Shown here: one piece after another, positions 36,878-50,244 of the stretch
Numbering within the stretch: position 1 is the first letter of the stretch
Layout: each line of letters starts with the position of its first letter
Assembly: GCF_001039355.2 (NCBI RefSeq)
Contig: NW_019774070.1
Location: 124,001 to 188,000 of the forward strand
Direction: 5' to 3'
DNA: 64,000 bases
Origin: Lingula anatina
Lineage: Eukaryota; Brachiopoda; Lingulata; Lingulida; Lingulidae
Translations under genes and position numbers: made by a program
Notes under the pieces: model-generated
Database searches by the model: none
What the model was told of the DNA's origin: nothing
Seen by the model: the letters and a program-made list of their open reading frames with translations, nothing else

Positions 36878-37074
36878 CGTTCATATAAACCCATCGTACT
36901 AGCTGGATCGATCCTATTCTGCTGGAGATTCTCTCAAAGTGCAGTCACTGAAATCGGTTTAAATGTCTGACACGACTCCTCGAGTTGCTAGGGGGTTAAC
37001 TTCCTAACAGGGATCTGAATACCCTGAATGCAGACATGGATCGATCCAGCTGGTACGATGTTTGAATCTGAACG
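36878..37074. mobile_element. Foldback MITE (GGATCGATCC type), copy 1
   Basis: The terminal repeats start CGTTCA and include CATCGTACTAGCTGGATCGA at the left; the right end carries the inverse with few mismatches. It is about 197 bp. The inside contains TTTAAATGTCTG and GCTAGGGGGTTAAC, words shared with the copies at 58658, 59313 and 63701, so it belongs to the same family or a close subfamily. Confidence 0.75.
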
Positions 37075-38894
37075 AGGTCAAATAGCATGCTTCAGAAGCA
37101 CTTCTTATCCAGAGATGAAATCACAGTTTGTCAGCTCATCGATCTTTCAGTAGCATATTGTGCAAGTAGATAACACAGTTATGTAAAAGAAATCAGCGCA
37201 TCTAACCGGGGTATATCACTGTTCCTTATCACATTCGTAGGAGTCGTGCGCGCGCGCACTGGCGTGTGTGTGCATGCTAGCACCACCCACTTTCTTCAAC
37301 GTGAAGCATAGCTCAGGATGGGAAAAACTCACCACCCACCCTGCACACGAATGTGTTTCTTGCACGTTCATTGTTAATAATAAATTAAATAAAACATTTG
37401 ATACTCAAAGGCAAATAGGAAAACAGATTCACCAATTACAATATACGTTCGGTTGTTAAGCTACTTGTAGAAGAAGTTACTCCTTTGTCACGGTGATAAG
37501 CTACAAGTCCACGGCTTTTGCTTTTGGGTTATTTTAATTTAAAAATCCGGCAATAAAAGTATGAATGCTATTCCTTTTCGTCATTCATACTGAAATCCAG
37601 TCATTTCCGTTCCTGTTTTGTTGTATTGGCGATTAAAGGAAGCAATATTCATTGAATCTAGAACTAAAATGACATGTGCGTAAAAACAGAAAAGCATATC
37701 ATAATTATCGATTTGAAAAAAATCGAACATCAGCCCTATACGTCTAAAAGTGTAAGGGTGATGAATATATTCCTGTCATATCAATATATCCTTCCAACAG
37801 CCGTCTCCCTTAGTCACACTATTTACAAGTACTCATAGTGCCACAGTAATAGGAATTAAATACACACATCAATTTGCTCTAAAATGACGATCCGCACTGG
37901 TGAATTCGTATGCAGGAATAAGAAATAAAACCGATATTAACTTGAACACTTAGACGTATAACATGCTCTTTTACAGCCTGTGCTAGGCCGTGGAGTAGGT
38001 TTGTGTGTGGGACTCAGGGGATTGGGGGGGGGGGGGACGTTACAAGAACAGGGGCGGCACATGGGAGGAGCTGGCGAAGGGTCAAAACAAGGGGTTATTT
38101 CCTCTGCATAAATTATCGGCAATAACCTGTGATCCGCTTAAGGCCGAATATCGAAGCCATTTAAGCGTTAACGTCGATTGCGAAGGATTATTATTGAATC
38201 AATGTTTGTATGACACAAATAATGGTATAGCTTGTTCTAGGTGGTGCGAGGTTTATTTCGTTTATTTCCTGTCATTTACTGTCATTTAACATAAAAAAAA
38301 TACATAAATGAAACAATCAAACGATGACTCTGACGCATTTGTTATTTTTGTCAACTCATTTTCCTCCTATATCACGAGTGGCTTCATCCTTTCAACTTCC
38401 CGCCCATTTTGGGTTTCATTTCCTAAGAAATAAAAATATTTGGAAAAGCCCACAGCCGACTTTGTTGAAAGATCATATCGACATCCAGCTCTCCAAACCA
38501 AACACAATATCCATTCAAACATATCTTGTTTAATTCAACCACTGAGCTGACAAAAGACGTGGGTCGTGCTGAAAAGGCGACATACCTGGGTTATGTTGCA
38601 ACTAGCAGGCTGGACAATACGGTGAAAGAAAGTCGATACACACGCCTCGGGAGTTCTCATAGTATCAAGCAAACAATCGGTCCGCCAGTGTAACGCACGA
38701 GGACGCGCCGGTTAGCTAGCTCATCGCGTTACTCTATACCCAAGCGAGGGCGGTTTATTACATCCAACACCAGTTGTTTGCAGCGTTATCTTTCCGGCCT
38801 TGGAATACTTTCAACACACCGTTAGAGGGACGTAGGCGTCGGCGATACTTTTGACCGCACAAACCAGCGTACAGTGATAAAGATAGTAGAAAGG

Positions 38895-41800
38895 ATGGAG
38901 TCGGTTATGAAGGGTGTGGGTTTTTTGAACGTGCTGGTCTTGTTACTGCTCAGGGAACCCGATTTTTGCTCAGGTAAGATATATATTAAACATCAAGGGG
39001 GCATTATTCCCCGCCACAAATAAATAGGCATGTTACTAGATGCATATATGTCGAAATGACAATGTCCCCCATTATATAAGATGACCCCTCTAAATATTAG
39101 AGGCACACTAAATTTTAAGAAAAGATGCTAGTCTTTTTTTTCGTAACCCAATTTGTTGACTGCGTGTAATGGGCAATTGAAGATATTTATTTGTATATCG
39201 TATTCCAACAAGATGGATTCAGCATTTTCTTCTAATGATAGGGATCAATAAGCTACAATTTGAATTTAACCCAAGAAAGCAATGTTTTCAGAAAAATATG
39301 CAGGTACATATAAATCGAGGTGTATCATGTTCATAATCAAAATGGCGGCTGCAAGTGTCTTTAAGTAAATTTAGTGTATAGTATTGTGCAATGTATTGCT
39401 CTCTGCTAAGAAGGCAGTATTTTTTATTTGGCGAAGATGATGCAGAATTTTTTCTTTCCAAAAATTGAATACACCTCTTTTGAGATTAGATCTTAAAGTG
39501 TATGGCTTAATTTCATTTTAATGAATTATGCCATCATTTTCTTTCCAATTAGAAGAAATTATAGGATGTGACACTGTATATGATAGAAGAATAGTAAAAC
39601 GAGAGCTTTTGGGTACTGTTAAATAAGATTCTCATCGTTATTTAAATTCCGAAAGTAAGCATTTGCCGTCTTCAACGACACAGAGCCCCAGTAAATAAAT
39701 ACAAACTCCAAAATGTCTTCAGCATTTACCTGGCCTTCACTTGACGTTTGACATAAAAGTGCTAGAATTCATATTTCATCGAACAGTTCTATTGATTACT
39801 GCATCAATCAAGTATTTGATCAATACGCCGACACAAGCTAATGGCTATGCACATGATGTAACTTGCTTAGTCGAGTCAATTCTATTGTAATTTTCAGCTG
39901 TACGCAGGTGTGTGCATTGTATTCGAATATTCTGCACCCAGCATAATGGTAAAACTGGGAAAGACAAACAGCTAGATCCGAAATGCAATTAAACCGAATC
40001 TATATAAGGCCAATATGGATAGGCCTATATATATTCCAAGCACAGACTTTGATGCTTTGTGGCATTCTTCCTCAACATCAGATCACACGTACTATAAATC
40101 ATCTTACATTATATATAAGTATGTGAAAGACACAGGGACACAGCGTGACCTTTCCAAATGCACAATGTATAGATACAACACTGATAACAATAAGTGCACT
40201 ATTATGAATTCCGCCGCCTGACATTTTAGATTATTTATAAATATCTGTCGGTAAAATCACATTCCAGCTGATATATGAAAATGAGTTACGCCGCACCGTA
40301 AAGATCAAAGTAATAATAAAGATAATACAGATTAACTAAACAGATAGTTATTCCTTGTTGAGTTCGAGGGCTTATCTTTTATTAATTTAATTTGATTATA
40401 TTTATGAATAATATATATTGAGATATACAGCGACGCTGGCACCACAACCCATTGCTAATAGCTCTGAGCATATGGAATATAATTTACTTAATGGGTATGT
40501 GATATATACGTTGCTCGCCTTACTTTATTATAAGCTAGAGCAACAGGTATGCCACAACCACGTACACATACAACACAGGTATATATTTAAACGTACGTAA
40601 AGTGCCACGGAGGTGTCATCTGCCCAAGTTAAGTCGCCCTTGTGACCTCCCCCTTATATTTATGGCCTTATTATTTCACTCAGCTATAGTTACCCTGGGT
40701 ACGCATCACACTTTGTGAAGACGAGGTATTTAGACAGCCACAAAAAGACACGTTACACCTGTTTTAGAGCTTGGTGACACTTCCGTGCTGAAGTATCTAA
40801 AACCCAGGATTTGGGCCATGTATAAGTATTTATTTCATGGTGTAGATTTGGTATTTTTCTACCTGAGGGGCGTTGCTTTTTATTCAGTGGCTGCGGTTTT
40901 GATAACGACGCTGGCCTTTTAAACATGTCATCGAAACTGCAACGCTCTTGAAATGACACTGGCACGAAAAATATGTCTGTAACCAGTTGCCAAATATATG
41001 TCGCAAAGCTCAACCTGACATTCAGGGGTCAGGCGGTGTTAAATCTGAAAGTTTGAACGGATAATTCCCGCTGCGAAGACCAGGGGATAATCTTATTATC
41101 CTTTCATGGATTAAGATTGGATAAGCAGGTGTAATTGTTCTTATGGTGTGGTGTACACACGGAAGACATGCCCCAAACCGACCGCTGGACAAAGGCTGAA
41201 CAAACACATGCCATTGTGATGCGTTAGTCTCCCACCTGCCCACATCAAGGAGTACAGACTTCAAGATCTGACTCGTCGCTGTTCAAATTTCTATTAGTTT
41301 TAATGGCAGCTTTATCGTTGACGTGCTAGATCACCTTAGAAATCACGAGGCAACCCACCCACTTGACTCCACTTATGCGCGGAGCCGTTGCACTCTGTAA
41401 ATAAACGTATACACGAAATATGAAGATGACTGGTGCATGACAAATAAAAGTAAAAAGAACGATGAAAGATCTGAATAACCAAGACTAAATTGTTCAGGTC
41501 ACTTTTGAGGACAGGTGCCAAATTCGGTGACACATAGGATGACTAAATACGCGCCATTTTAACTTAGATCAGTCATTGGGCTCACTCTTATATTCCGTAA
41601 AAATCTAGGGTCTGTTTAAAAGCCAAGCAGATTTTTTTGTTTAGTCACTTTGTCTGGTGGATTATCATCTTTAGAACTATTTTTCTTATCGATACAAATA
41701 ATTATTCCATCTTAAAAGAATGTGGTCGCTGTCCGTAATACATATGTAGTATACGTACGAGTAACGCCAGCACGTGTACGGAAATCAACATTTAATCAGT

Positions 41801-44800
41801 ATTATTACCTTCACCAACTTTTACATTGTTAAAACAAATCAGCTGTTGCTAATTCTTGGAAGAAACATGCTGGCTCTCTACTTGTATTGAATGACAAAAT
41901 ATCAGCTGAACAACAAATAGTATATAATAAACGATCCATATAGCGCTAAGCAATAAGTCGACCTCCAAGATCTATCGATCATATAAAACGCCACCCCACC
42001 CACTTATGTATGATGCGAAAGATTAAAGCGACAGTGGAGGTAGTCATTATAGTGATAATAATGATGGCCCATCACATGACGTCAAATAATGTTACTTTTT
42101 CAATTAGAAAGCTATTTTGAATTATATAAGTATGTTTCACGTGATGAAAATATAGATAATGTATGTAATTTTGGCCAAAATTATAAAAGCCTTATTTCAG
42201 TACAGATGCCATTCTGTAAAGACCCCAGTCAAGATTATGCCGCATACAGAGTACTATACTGTGGGCATTGGCCAGGCTAGGGAAGGGATGGGGTAGGGCT
42301 TCCTCGGAATATATATTTACTTATTTAAAACTTGTTGCAAACTGGAGCACATTTATGAAGAAATTAATCATCTAGTGGGCAGCGCAGGCCGACCACTATA
42401 TCATATAGAGCTTTCCTCGCTTACCAATTTAGAAAAGTTAGATGCAAGTCGCTCTAGGGATTGTAAAGCTGAGGTTCAGTTTAAGGTGTTTTTAGTATAA
42501 AATGCATGTTTTTGTGTAGATCTGCTTTTTAATCCCTTCTTTAAAGAATGGAGGACTACCCCCCCCCCCCTTTTAAAAAACGGGGACGGAGCGGGCGCTG
42601 TGCTCCTCCTCCCCTTTCCCGGTGTAACAGGTATGGAACTCAGGGCTCATATGATAATTATATGTTAGGGTTGGTTGGAGTATTGGGGTTAGTGTGTGGG
42701 GCGATTGTCACCTGTACAAAGTAAAGAGAAGCGGACTACGGTTCCTAGAGGACTTGCATTCCTGTTACACCGACCCTGCTTTCACCACTGCGTCCTTACA
42801 GCGTCCAAATCCATATACATGTAGATATTTAAATATTTGTAGTCAACAACATAATTTTACCCGAAAACATAAGGAATCGATATTTGAAACATTTGCAGAA
42901 TACGCACATATGCATAGAACTGGATACCAAGAAAAAGCTGTTCATTTAAAATGAATCCAACTTCGCATATCGTAGTCTTTGTTAAATATGCCAAACGTAA
43001 CAGCAAGAGGATACTAATTATAAGCAATTGCCGTGCAATCATTATGGGTTCAGTAATCATTATAAGACGGTATATCACTTCACATCGGTCTTCACCGAAT
43101 GTGCATAAGACATTTTGGTTGTACATGCATTGTGTATGGTTCTTTCTGTCTTTTTTCTTCGTTTCTCTTCGAAGAACGAAACGAGTCTTCTACGCCGATG
43201 TTTCAAGTGAAACACACAAATTGAAAGAGGAACAATGATGTCACTGTACCAACCAAATCAATATCATAATGCCACATAACTTCTGATTTCAAAAGCATCC
43301 CCCTCACCTGCTAAAGTGTCGCTGTCAACGACGACAGGTGTTTCATAAGAGGGTCCAATTTCACAAAAGAAATTCAAATCAGAAGTCGGTCTTCACGATA
43401 TTTCTGTTTGCGTATGCTAAGACGTGGTGAATCTGTTAAAGACCTACCCACTTCAGTAAAATATTGTGCTATTTCAGTGAGACGAGGGGCAATGTCAATA
43501 TTTTAGACAGATGCCTGCTTTATGTTCATGAATTATGACCGATTTCTTATAAATTGAAGCGGGCAACAATTTTTAATCTTAAGCTGTATTGTGATACTCG
43601 CTCCTGATAGGAGTTGGCTTATTCCTTATTAGGGTTAGCTTATTCCATAATGGAAACGTGACCTCAAACAATTGATATGTCCTTTTCGTTTATGGACCCG
43701 TTCGAATTAAGCTAATTTAGGGAGAAATTTAGGGCGAAATATGTAAACTGATTTAGGGCAAAATATATAAGAGATGCTACCGGATCAATGCTGGAGGTTC
43801 AGACTGTGGTTTAGATGGTGAAACACCATAGAAGATTGGAAATTACCCTTCCCCAGGAGACAACCCACTGTGTATGCACTGATTTGATTACAATTAGCGC
43901 TTACTGCTCTACTGTAACCAATTCTTAATGGTCTGAAGTTAACAATATCCACTATTGTGATGTTCATAACCATCATGTACCATAGTGACAGGCGTGGATA
44001 ATAGTCGACCGTTTCAGTTCTTCAATGGAGTGTCTCTCTAACATGTAATTTAAACCAAAGAACGATATGTCCAGTTTTCTGACATTTTCCTTTCTGAGCA
44101 AATCTGTCAATATGCAATGCTTCGTTTTGTAGCTAAGTGAATCTCAGGAAGCTGGACATCTTGTTAAAAGTGGACCCAACTGGGGCATTCCCTTAAATGT
44201 TTTTTTTTTGTCAAAAAAGCCAAGAAACCGATGCCAGTAAATTAATTGTAGATGCAGTTTATACATATGTATTCCAGCTGTCTAACATGATTGAAAGACC
44301 AGACATTTAATTGTATGCGCTGAATGAGCAAAACTATTGGCTTCAGTTACGTTCAGCTGCGTACTTTCTGCAGCATATCTAAAGCAAATCATATGAAAAA
44401 AGTGTGTAATGTTTGGACTGATCTTTGAATTTTAGGTTTGACAGTGACTTTGTCTGGAGTGAATCCCAATGGTTACATTATGAACCAAGCCGCTGCGGCT
44501 CCGTCGGCTCAACTTGTATGCAGTTACGACCTAGGCTCCGACACGCAGCCTGCAGAATATGTGACATTTTACAAAGATGGTGCCGACCCTGCTCATCAAA
44601 TAGCAGTAGTTAAAGTAGCAGATGGAGCTTCTGTAAAACAGAACAGTTACCAGGGTAGATCCGATGTCGAGGTTAATGCCAATGACCCACAATATACTCT
44701 CAGAATAGCCTCGCTGCAGTATTCCGACGAAGGAAATTATACCTGTAAAGTTGTCCTAAACTTCCAAGTGAATACTGTGACATCATCGCCACAGAACCTT

Positions 44801-45194
44801 ATGGTGTATGGTAAGTGGCTATTTATGAATGCATTACACTTATGCTATAGTTTACATTAATGCGCATATTTTTGAAATTAAAAATATTTGAACAAATGCA
44901 CAATTTTTGAATACTTGTAAGTGTGTTAATATTTGGACTATTTTATGATTAAGAGAAACATTTTTAAAATGTCTCGAAGTTCAATGTTTACTTTCACTTT
45001 TTTATGACACCGTACATTTTTCTTTCATTGTGCGCAAATGAAACATCTTCATCACTGTTGTATTGTTGTTATCAGATATTTTATATTTTATATTTATTTT
45101 TGTTGTTATTTCTTTTCCCCCTTTCACTTGTTGTTTTCTTATTTATGATTTATGAATTAAATTAACTTTTTATTCAGATTTGTCGGTTTTGCAA

Positions 45195-45237
<43 letters not shown>

Positions 45238-46451
45238 GAAACGTAACAAAAAGGTATTAATCATATTCCAATACTTCCTTGTCAACCTTCATGGCACCAT
45301 TTTGCGCCACTTCAACATGCTTCTTTTTTACTTTCAGCTGAGCCACAACCTCCCCAAGTGTCCCAAAGTGAAGTGGCACCAAACAGATTTCAAGTGGAGT
45401 GTCAGTCAACCGGGGGAAGACCAGCCCCGACGCTAACTTGGTATGTAAGAGATGCTGCCGGATCAGAAGTCGAAGTTAACGCCGCTAACCCGCAAACCAA
45501 CACAGAAAGCGGGGATACGTTTATCGCCAGTAGCACGCTGGAACGAAATGCAACAAACGAGGAGCCAGTGACAGTCATCTGTAGAGCGACACATCCAGCT
45601 CTTAGTAGCCCTATGAGTAGAGAACAACAGCTGCCCCCAACAATTGGTAAGTATAAAAGTCATCCTCTATAACTGAAAATAATATATCTCATCATCTTTG
45701 ACGAGTCTTGGCGATTATGTGAAATATATTTACTAAAGTGGATTTGTAAAAGTTACACCGAAAAATAATATTAATATAAAGTGTCGTATGTAAAACACTT
45801 TCCGGAAACGTGTGTCAGACAATGTTCTAGACTCAATGTCACTTAATCAAAGTGTATTGCTTCTCTGTATTTAAGTCTCCACTAGCACCACTTCCACACA
45901 GGCGCCAACTACGACAACCGGATATATTTCAAGTTGTGAAATAGTTCGACCAAGTATTATAGGTAGGATGGATTTCCTCACCCAGCATCTTCCCCTCTTT
46001 CTGTTTCTCTCTGTCTTTCTGAGTCTCTCTCTTTCTGGTTAAATGAAGCAAACGTCAGAGTATTACGAACGAGGTTTCTTATGATCTCATGAAAGTATTA
46101 ATACAACAGAAGTATTTTTACACAGAGAATTATCAATGAATGACATGATTCTAATAAAGTTTCGATCCAACAACTATGAATCTTGCCTTGGTAATGTGAC
46201 GCCCAGGAAATTCCTTGATCTTCCCAGGGTTTTCGGTAGCTTCCAGATTTCCAGGCAGTTACTTTGTTTATTTCAAAACGCAATTAAAATACCAACTTAA
46301 AATAAGCCATTGATCATGAAGAACATAAGGAAAATAAGCTTATCTTATCACTAAAATTACTATCAGACCGCTGTAAATCCTAAACATCAACTACCTTTGC
46401 ATTTTTGTTGTAGCACTTGCAGCATTGGCGTTGATGAAGATTTTACTGTGA
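38895..46451 (+). CDS. Ig receptor gene 2: two-Ig-domain protein with GPI-type C-terminus
   Basis: Five exons joined in phase 1: 38895-38973, 44436-44810, 45338-45646, 45876-45962 and 46414-46451, giving 295 residues. A signal peptide (FLNVLVLLLL) is encoded by exon 1; intron 1 is 5.5 kb. Domain 1 (375-bp exon, the same length as in gene 1) has C55, Phe71 in VTFYKDG instead of Trp, and C130 in DEGNYTC, which overlaps an N-glycosylation sequon. Domain 2 has C173, W186 (LTWYV) and C233. A Thr/Ser-rich stalk (STSTTSTQAPTTTTG) follows. The protein ends in a hydrophobic stretch IIALAALALMKILL directly before the stop, with small residues (SS) about 12 upstream, which fits a GPI-attachment signal. 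There is no cytoplasmic tail. Alternative reading: a very short transmembrane anchor, or a missed further exon. Confidence 0.8.
38974..44435 (+). other. Intron 1 of Ig receptor gene 2
   Basis: A 5.46-kb intron with no supported gene on either strand. It contains poly(C) at about 42560-42570, AT microsatellites and short ORFs without domains. Near 43772 a 20-base string resembles part of the gene 2 second Ig exon (see findings). Confidence 0.6.
45195..45236. repeat. (AAAT)n microsatellite
   Basis: About ten AAAT units in intron 2 of Ig gene 2. Confidence 0.95.
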
Positions 46452-47804
46452 GGGGCTTTAAACAAACGGTTAAGGTAAGGATTCATATGAATAGGGAAAC
46501 GGAAAACATCCTTTTGTCATCACCATCAAATGTCATTCGCAAATAAAACAAGTACCCCCCCCCCAAAAAAAAAAAAAAAAAAAATAGAATTTAAGTGTTT
46601 TGTTACCATATAGAAAATATTTTAAAATTTAATTTTATCACAACTTATTAAATTTTATATGAAAACTGATAAAACTAGCACAGATTTTCGGACTACATGT
46701 TGAGTTTGAAATATGACTGTTACAGTATCACATTATAATTAATGAATCAACATCTATCTTTTTAATTAATCACATACCGACCTTTAAAACCTATTTTATA
46801 TTGCAGGTCATATTGACATAATAGATAACCATTGAAAATAGGAATGGATGAATACTCTAAAGGATATCAGGACACCAGATGTCACTACTTGCAATTACGG
46901 CTTGTTGGAATCTAAAACAAGCACTCTCTCAGTTTTTATATTCCATGGAGTGCGATGCATTTGAGATGAAGGGACATTTTTTTTTCATAGTGACTGCATT
47001 GTCCGATGTTGCTGTGAATAGGAACCTATCTTAGATTTGTTGCTTTTTATAACAAAGTTGAGAAATGTCCTTGTATTGCTTTGACTAATGAACGGATTGC
47101 CTTTTAAAGATACTAGTTTTTAGAGAAATTGTCAGCTTGCTTCCTTGTTCTTTTTGTTTAGATATTTTCGCTAGCTGTATTAAGTGTAAATAAAGAATGA
47201 ACCGTGTATGCAAAGGATAAAATATTAGCATGATTTTTTTTTTACCAAACGTTAAATTGGTATATTTTCACGAATGCTACTTTATATTTTTACCAAGGGT
47301 TTTATTTAGATGTAACATTTGAAGGTATATTATTTTGATTAGGAATAGATATAGCAAACATGGATGTGACAGTTTGATGCACATATGAAATATATAATCA
47401 ACATGTGAAGATGAAGGATTTAAAATTAAATGTAAGACAAGAAAATTACTGTTTTTTCAACATAAGGCTTTATGTGTTACCAAATGTATGTATAAACATT
47501 TGTTGTTGAATAAAGCCAATTTTGTAAGAATGACTTATGCCCCCATGCAATTATTTGACATTTATTTCGGAAGGCAATACTTAAGACAATCTGTGAAATT
47601 GAGAAATTGGTAATAGGTGACTGTCGGAAAGACGAGAAAAATGTGTCTCCATTTAGATACTTTATTTCACTGTGCGGTAATTGCAAAATAGAAAAAAAAA
47701 GGATTGTTTTGTCTAAAACCCTTTGAAAGGAGCATGTTTATTGTTATTGTTTAAATTTAGAAAAAAATTATATATTATGTTCGGTACTAGGAAACCATTT
47801 AAAA
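46452..47804 (+). other. 3' region of Ig gene 2 and upstream region of gene 3
   Basis: AT-rich. A C9 run followed by about 20 As lies at 46555-46584. Possible polyadenylation signals include AATAAAG near 47188. Parts of this stretch resemble the downstream flanks of genes 3 and 4, consistent with duplication of whole gene units. No further exon seen. Confidence 0.45.
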
Positions 47805-49835
47805 ATGAAATTGCACATATTCTTTATTTTTGTATTGCTCTTCATAATTCCACATCCAACTGAAGGTAAAACTCATGTGTTGTTCTGTATTTGACAGTAT
47901 GTCAGTAATATTGGAGATTTTTCCTGCCTAACCTGAAGCTGTACAATATGAAGACAGCCTCCCCATACCTTACTTGAGTTGAAAATCGAAGGCCAACGCA
48001 ACCTTATTCCTGATTTAATTTTTAAATTAGGATGATGTGTTCTACAGTAAACACATAAGGCAAACTTTTTAGCTCCCTTTTTATATATAAATAACCATAA
48101 GAAGTGGTTCTTGCAAAACGCTTGGTTTTGGTAGGGAGTGATAATATATTTACTTCCCGGTTGAAAAACTTTCTCTCTATTGAAATTGATTTAATGTAAA
48201 AGTGGATTTATTAGAAACTTTCTCCATATTGATATTGATTTAATGTAAAAGTGGATTTATTAGATGGCCTAATTTTACCGTTCTGTACCAACTTTTCTGA
48301 ATTAATCAGTTTGTTCTCCACAATTCAGTTCCTGCGCCCTTCCAACAAGAAAGCCTTTCAGATGATTAACTGGATTTTTATTATACACTCCGCCACAGGT
48401 ATCGCGCCCATCTTAAGAAGGTTATGGAAAAAATTACCGTCTCATTTAGTCAAGGTGTATACTGCTAAAATGCTTCCCGAACTAAAATATTACAATACCC
48501 TATTATACTGTTAATGCAGGTTTGGAAGTTACCTTAGATGCTATACCATTCAATGGGTACATCATGAATCCTGATAGCGGCATCACACCAACAGTGGACC
48601 TTGAGTGCAATTACACAGTGGATCCTGGGGCAGTACGTGACTTTTTCAAAGGAGAAACGGACGATAAAAACCAAAAAACAGTCACACAGGTTTCTGATGG
48701 AAGATTTCATCTGCAGATCTCATTTGCCGCCAGAACTGACTTGATGGTTAGTCTCTGATCCATCATTCACGGTAACAATAGGCAAAGTAACATTGGCAGA
48801 TTAGGGGAACTATATGTGTCAGGTTTCAGCCCCATTCAGTTATCCCATTGTTACGACTTTGGCGCAGAACAAATGTAATATTGAAATAATATAAAACATG
48901 ACAAAAACTAGCGGTGAATTCTCTTCAGATTTGATAAGAGTAACACTAGAGGACGAATTCTGGAAATAAAGTGCACAAAACTTTTATCAGGAAATATGGT
49001 GTTTATAATGGCAGAGACCAGAATTCGTGGAAATACATAATAAAGTCTAGATTAGAAAGTGTTAGTAGAAAAACAGATATCATTTATTATACATTACATG
49101 TTACTTTTGGGCCCATATGGTATTAAATTAGTATAAAATTATGCAAATGGAAGGGAAAGACAGAATTGACCCAAGTGTATTATTTGAAATACATGTAACA
49201 AGTTTTACAACCATATTTTATCAGCAATTTACATGAAAACGGATCCATCATATATCGTTTACCATAGGTAACAACAGCGGATATGAGTATGAAGAGTTTC
49301 CTCTAGCATCCTCATATTTTTGTAACAGATATCTGTAATCGGTCCTTGGACTATAACTTCTAATTTGCATGGGGTTAGAAATTGATTAAATGATTTTATC
49401 TAATGATTTTATTGGTTGATTTAAGTGTTTCAGTATGTTTTCAGCACATCAACTATCAAAGACAGCGATATTTACAAATACAAACGGTAGGAGCAATATG
49501 AAATTCATTTTCTTTAGAATATGTTAAACAACTTGGCCTACAACTCAGAACATTGATCATCTCCCAAATAAGTGCCATATATCATAGTAAAGGCAACAGA
49601 CGTAAACCCTTTCGGTTATTAGCGTACCTACGTACGTAGATACAGCGTTCTTACAAATTTTTAAATGTTATATTACAGGCGATGCTTGGACGACAATATC
49701 GATCGCTGTGATCGAGTTGGCAACGTTGCATACCTTGTATTCCGCAATTGTTCGTTGACCAGGAGACTGAGATCAAGGGAGCCTGTGACTGGTATAAGAA
49801 AACACACAAGCAACAGCAAAACTTCATTCGACAAG
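47805..49835 (+). pseudogene. Ig receptor gene 3, broken copy (leader, V exon, transmembrane exon)
   Basis: The leader exon 47805-47865 is intact (MKLHIFFIFVLLFIIPHPTE, phase 1). The V exon starts at 48520 after a TTAATGCAG acceptor and reads GLEVTLDAIPFNGYIMNPDS, but has lost the strand C segment (VTFYKDG is replaced by RDFFKGE after a deletion). It stops at 48756-48758, changes frame and carries a further TAG in what should be ADEGNYxC. No second Ig exon is present. A transmembrane exon at 49679-49835 matches that of gene 4 (GDAW start), but a deletion of about 20 bp inside the helix shifts the frame into a stop. Compared with gene 4 it is clearly decayed. Confidence 0.85.
48167..48264. repeat. 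49-bp direct tandem duplication in the gene 3 intron
   Basis: Two copies of a unit ending GATTTAATGTAAAAGTGGAT plus TTATTAGA, with starts at 48167 and 48216 and a few mismatches in the first half. Confidence 0.9.
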
Positions 49836-50244
49836 GTATTTTTCATATAACAGGATAAGATGTGGATGGAATGCTTTTTAAAACTAATTATGTCATAATT
49901 ACAGTGTATCGTTTACAGTCATAAACCTGGTGTAAATTATTGCTATTTTATAATCACCATTTCGATATATGTCAGTTTACATGTATGGTTTTGACGACAA
50001 AGCTAGGTGAATGTTATGTTAGTTTTTATTTGAAATATCGTCTCAATAGCTTCAACAACTGTTTTTTTATATAAGATTGACGCCTTTAGTTCCAGAAACT
50101 AAGCAATCTAATAGAAACACAAAGGTCTGTTGGGGAGAACAAAAGGAAATTCAGCCTCAATTCAAATGGGCAATCTAGATCTGTGTGATTATATATATAT
50201 ATGAGTTTGTGTGTGTCTGTGTGTCTCTGTGTATGTGGCGCTAT

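Larger units (their letters stand above)
33799..38894. other. Intergenic region between Ig genes 1 and 2
   Basis: About 5 kb without a supported gene. It contains a MITE-like element (34615-34888), a (GT)n plus poly(G) microsatellite (about 35583-35629), a foldback element (36878-37074), a CG/GT-rich short repeat (37247-37275) and a poly(G) run (38024-38037). The last 250 bp before gene 2 are richer in CpG and may be its promoter; no clear TATA box seen. Confidence 0.55.
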
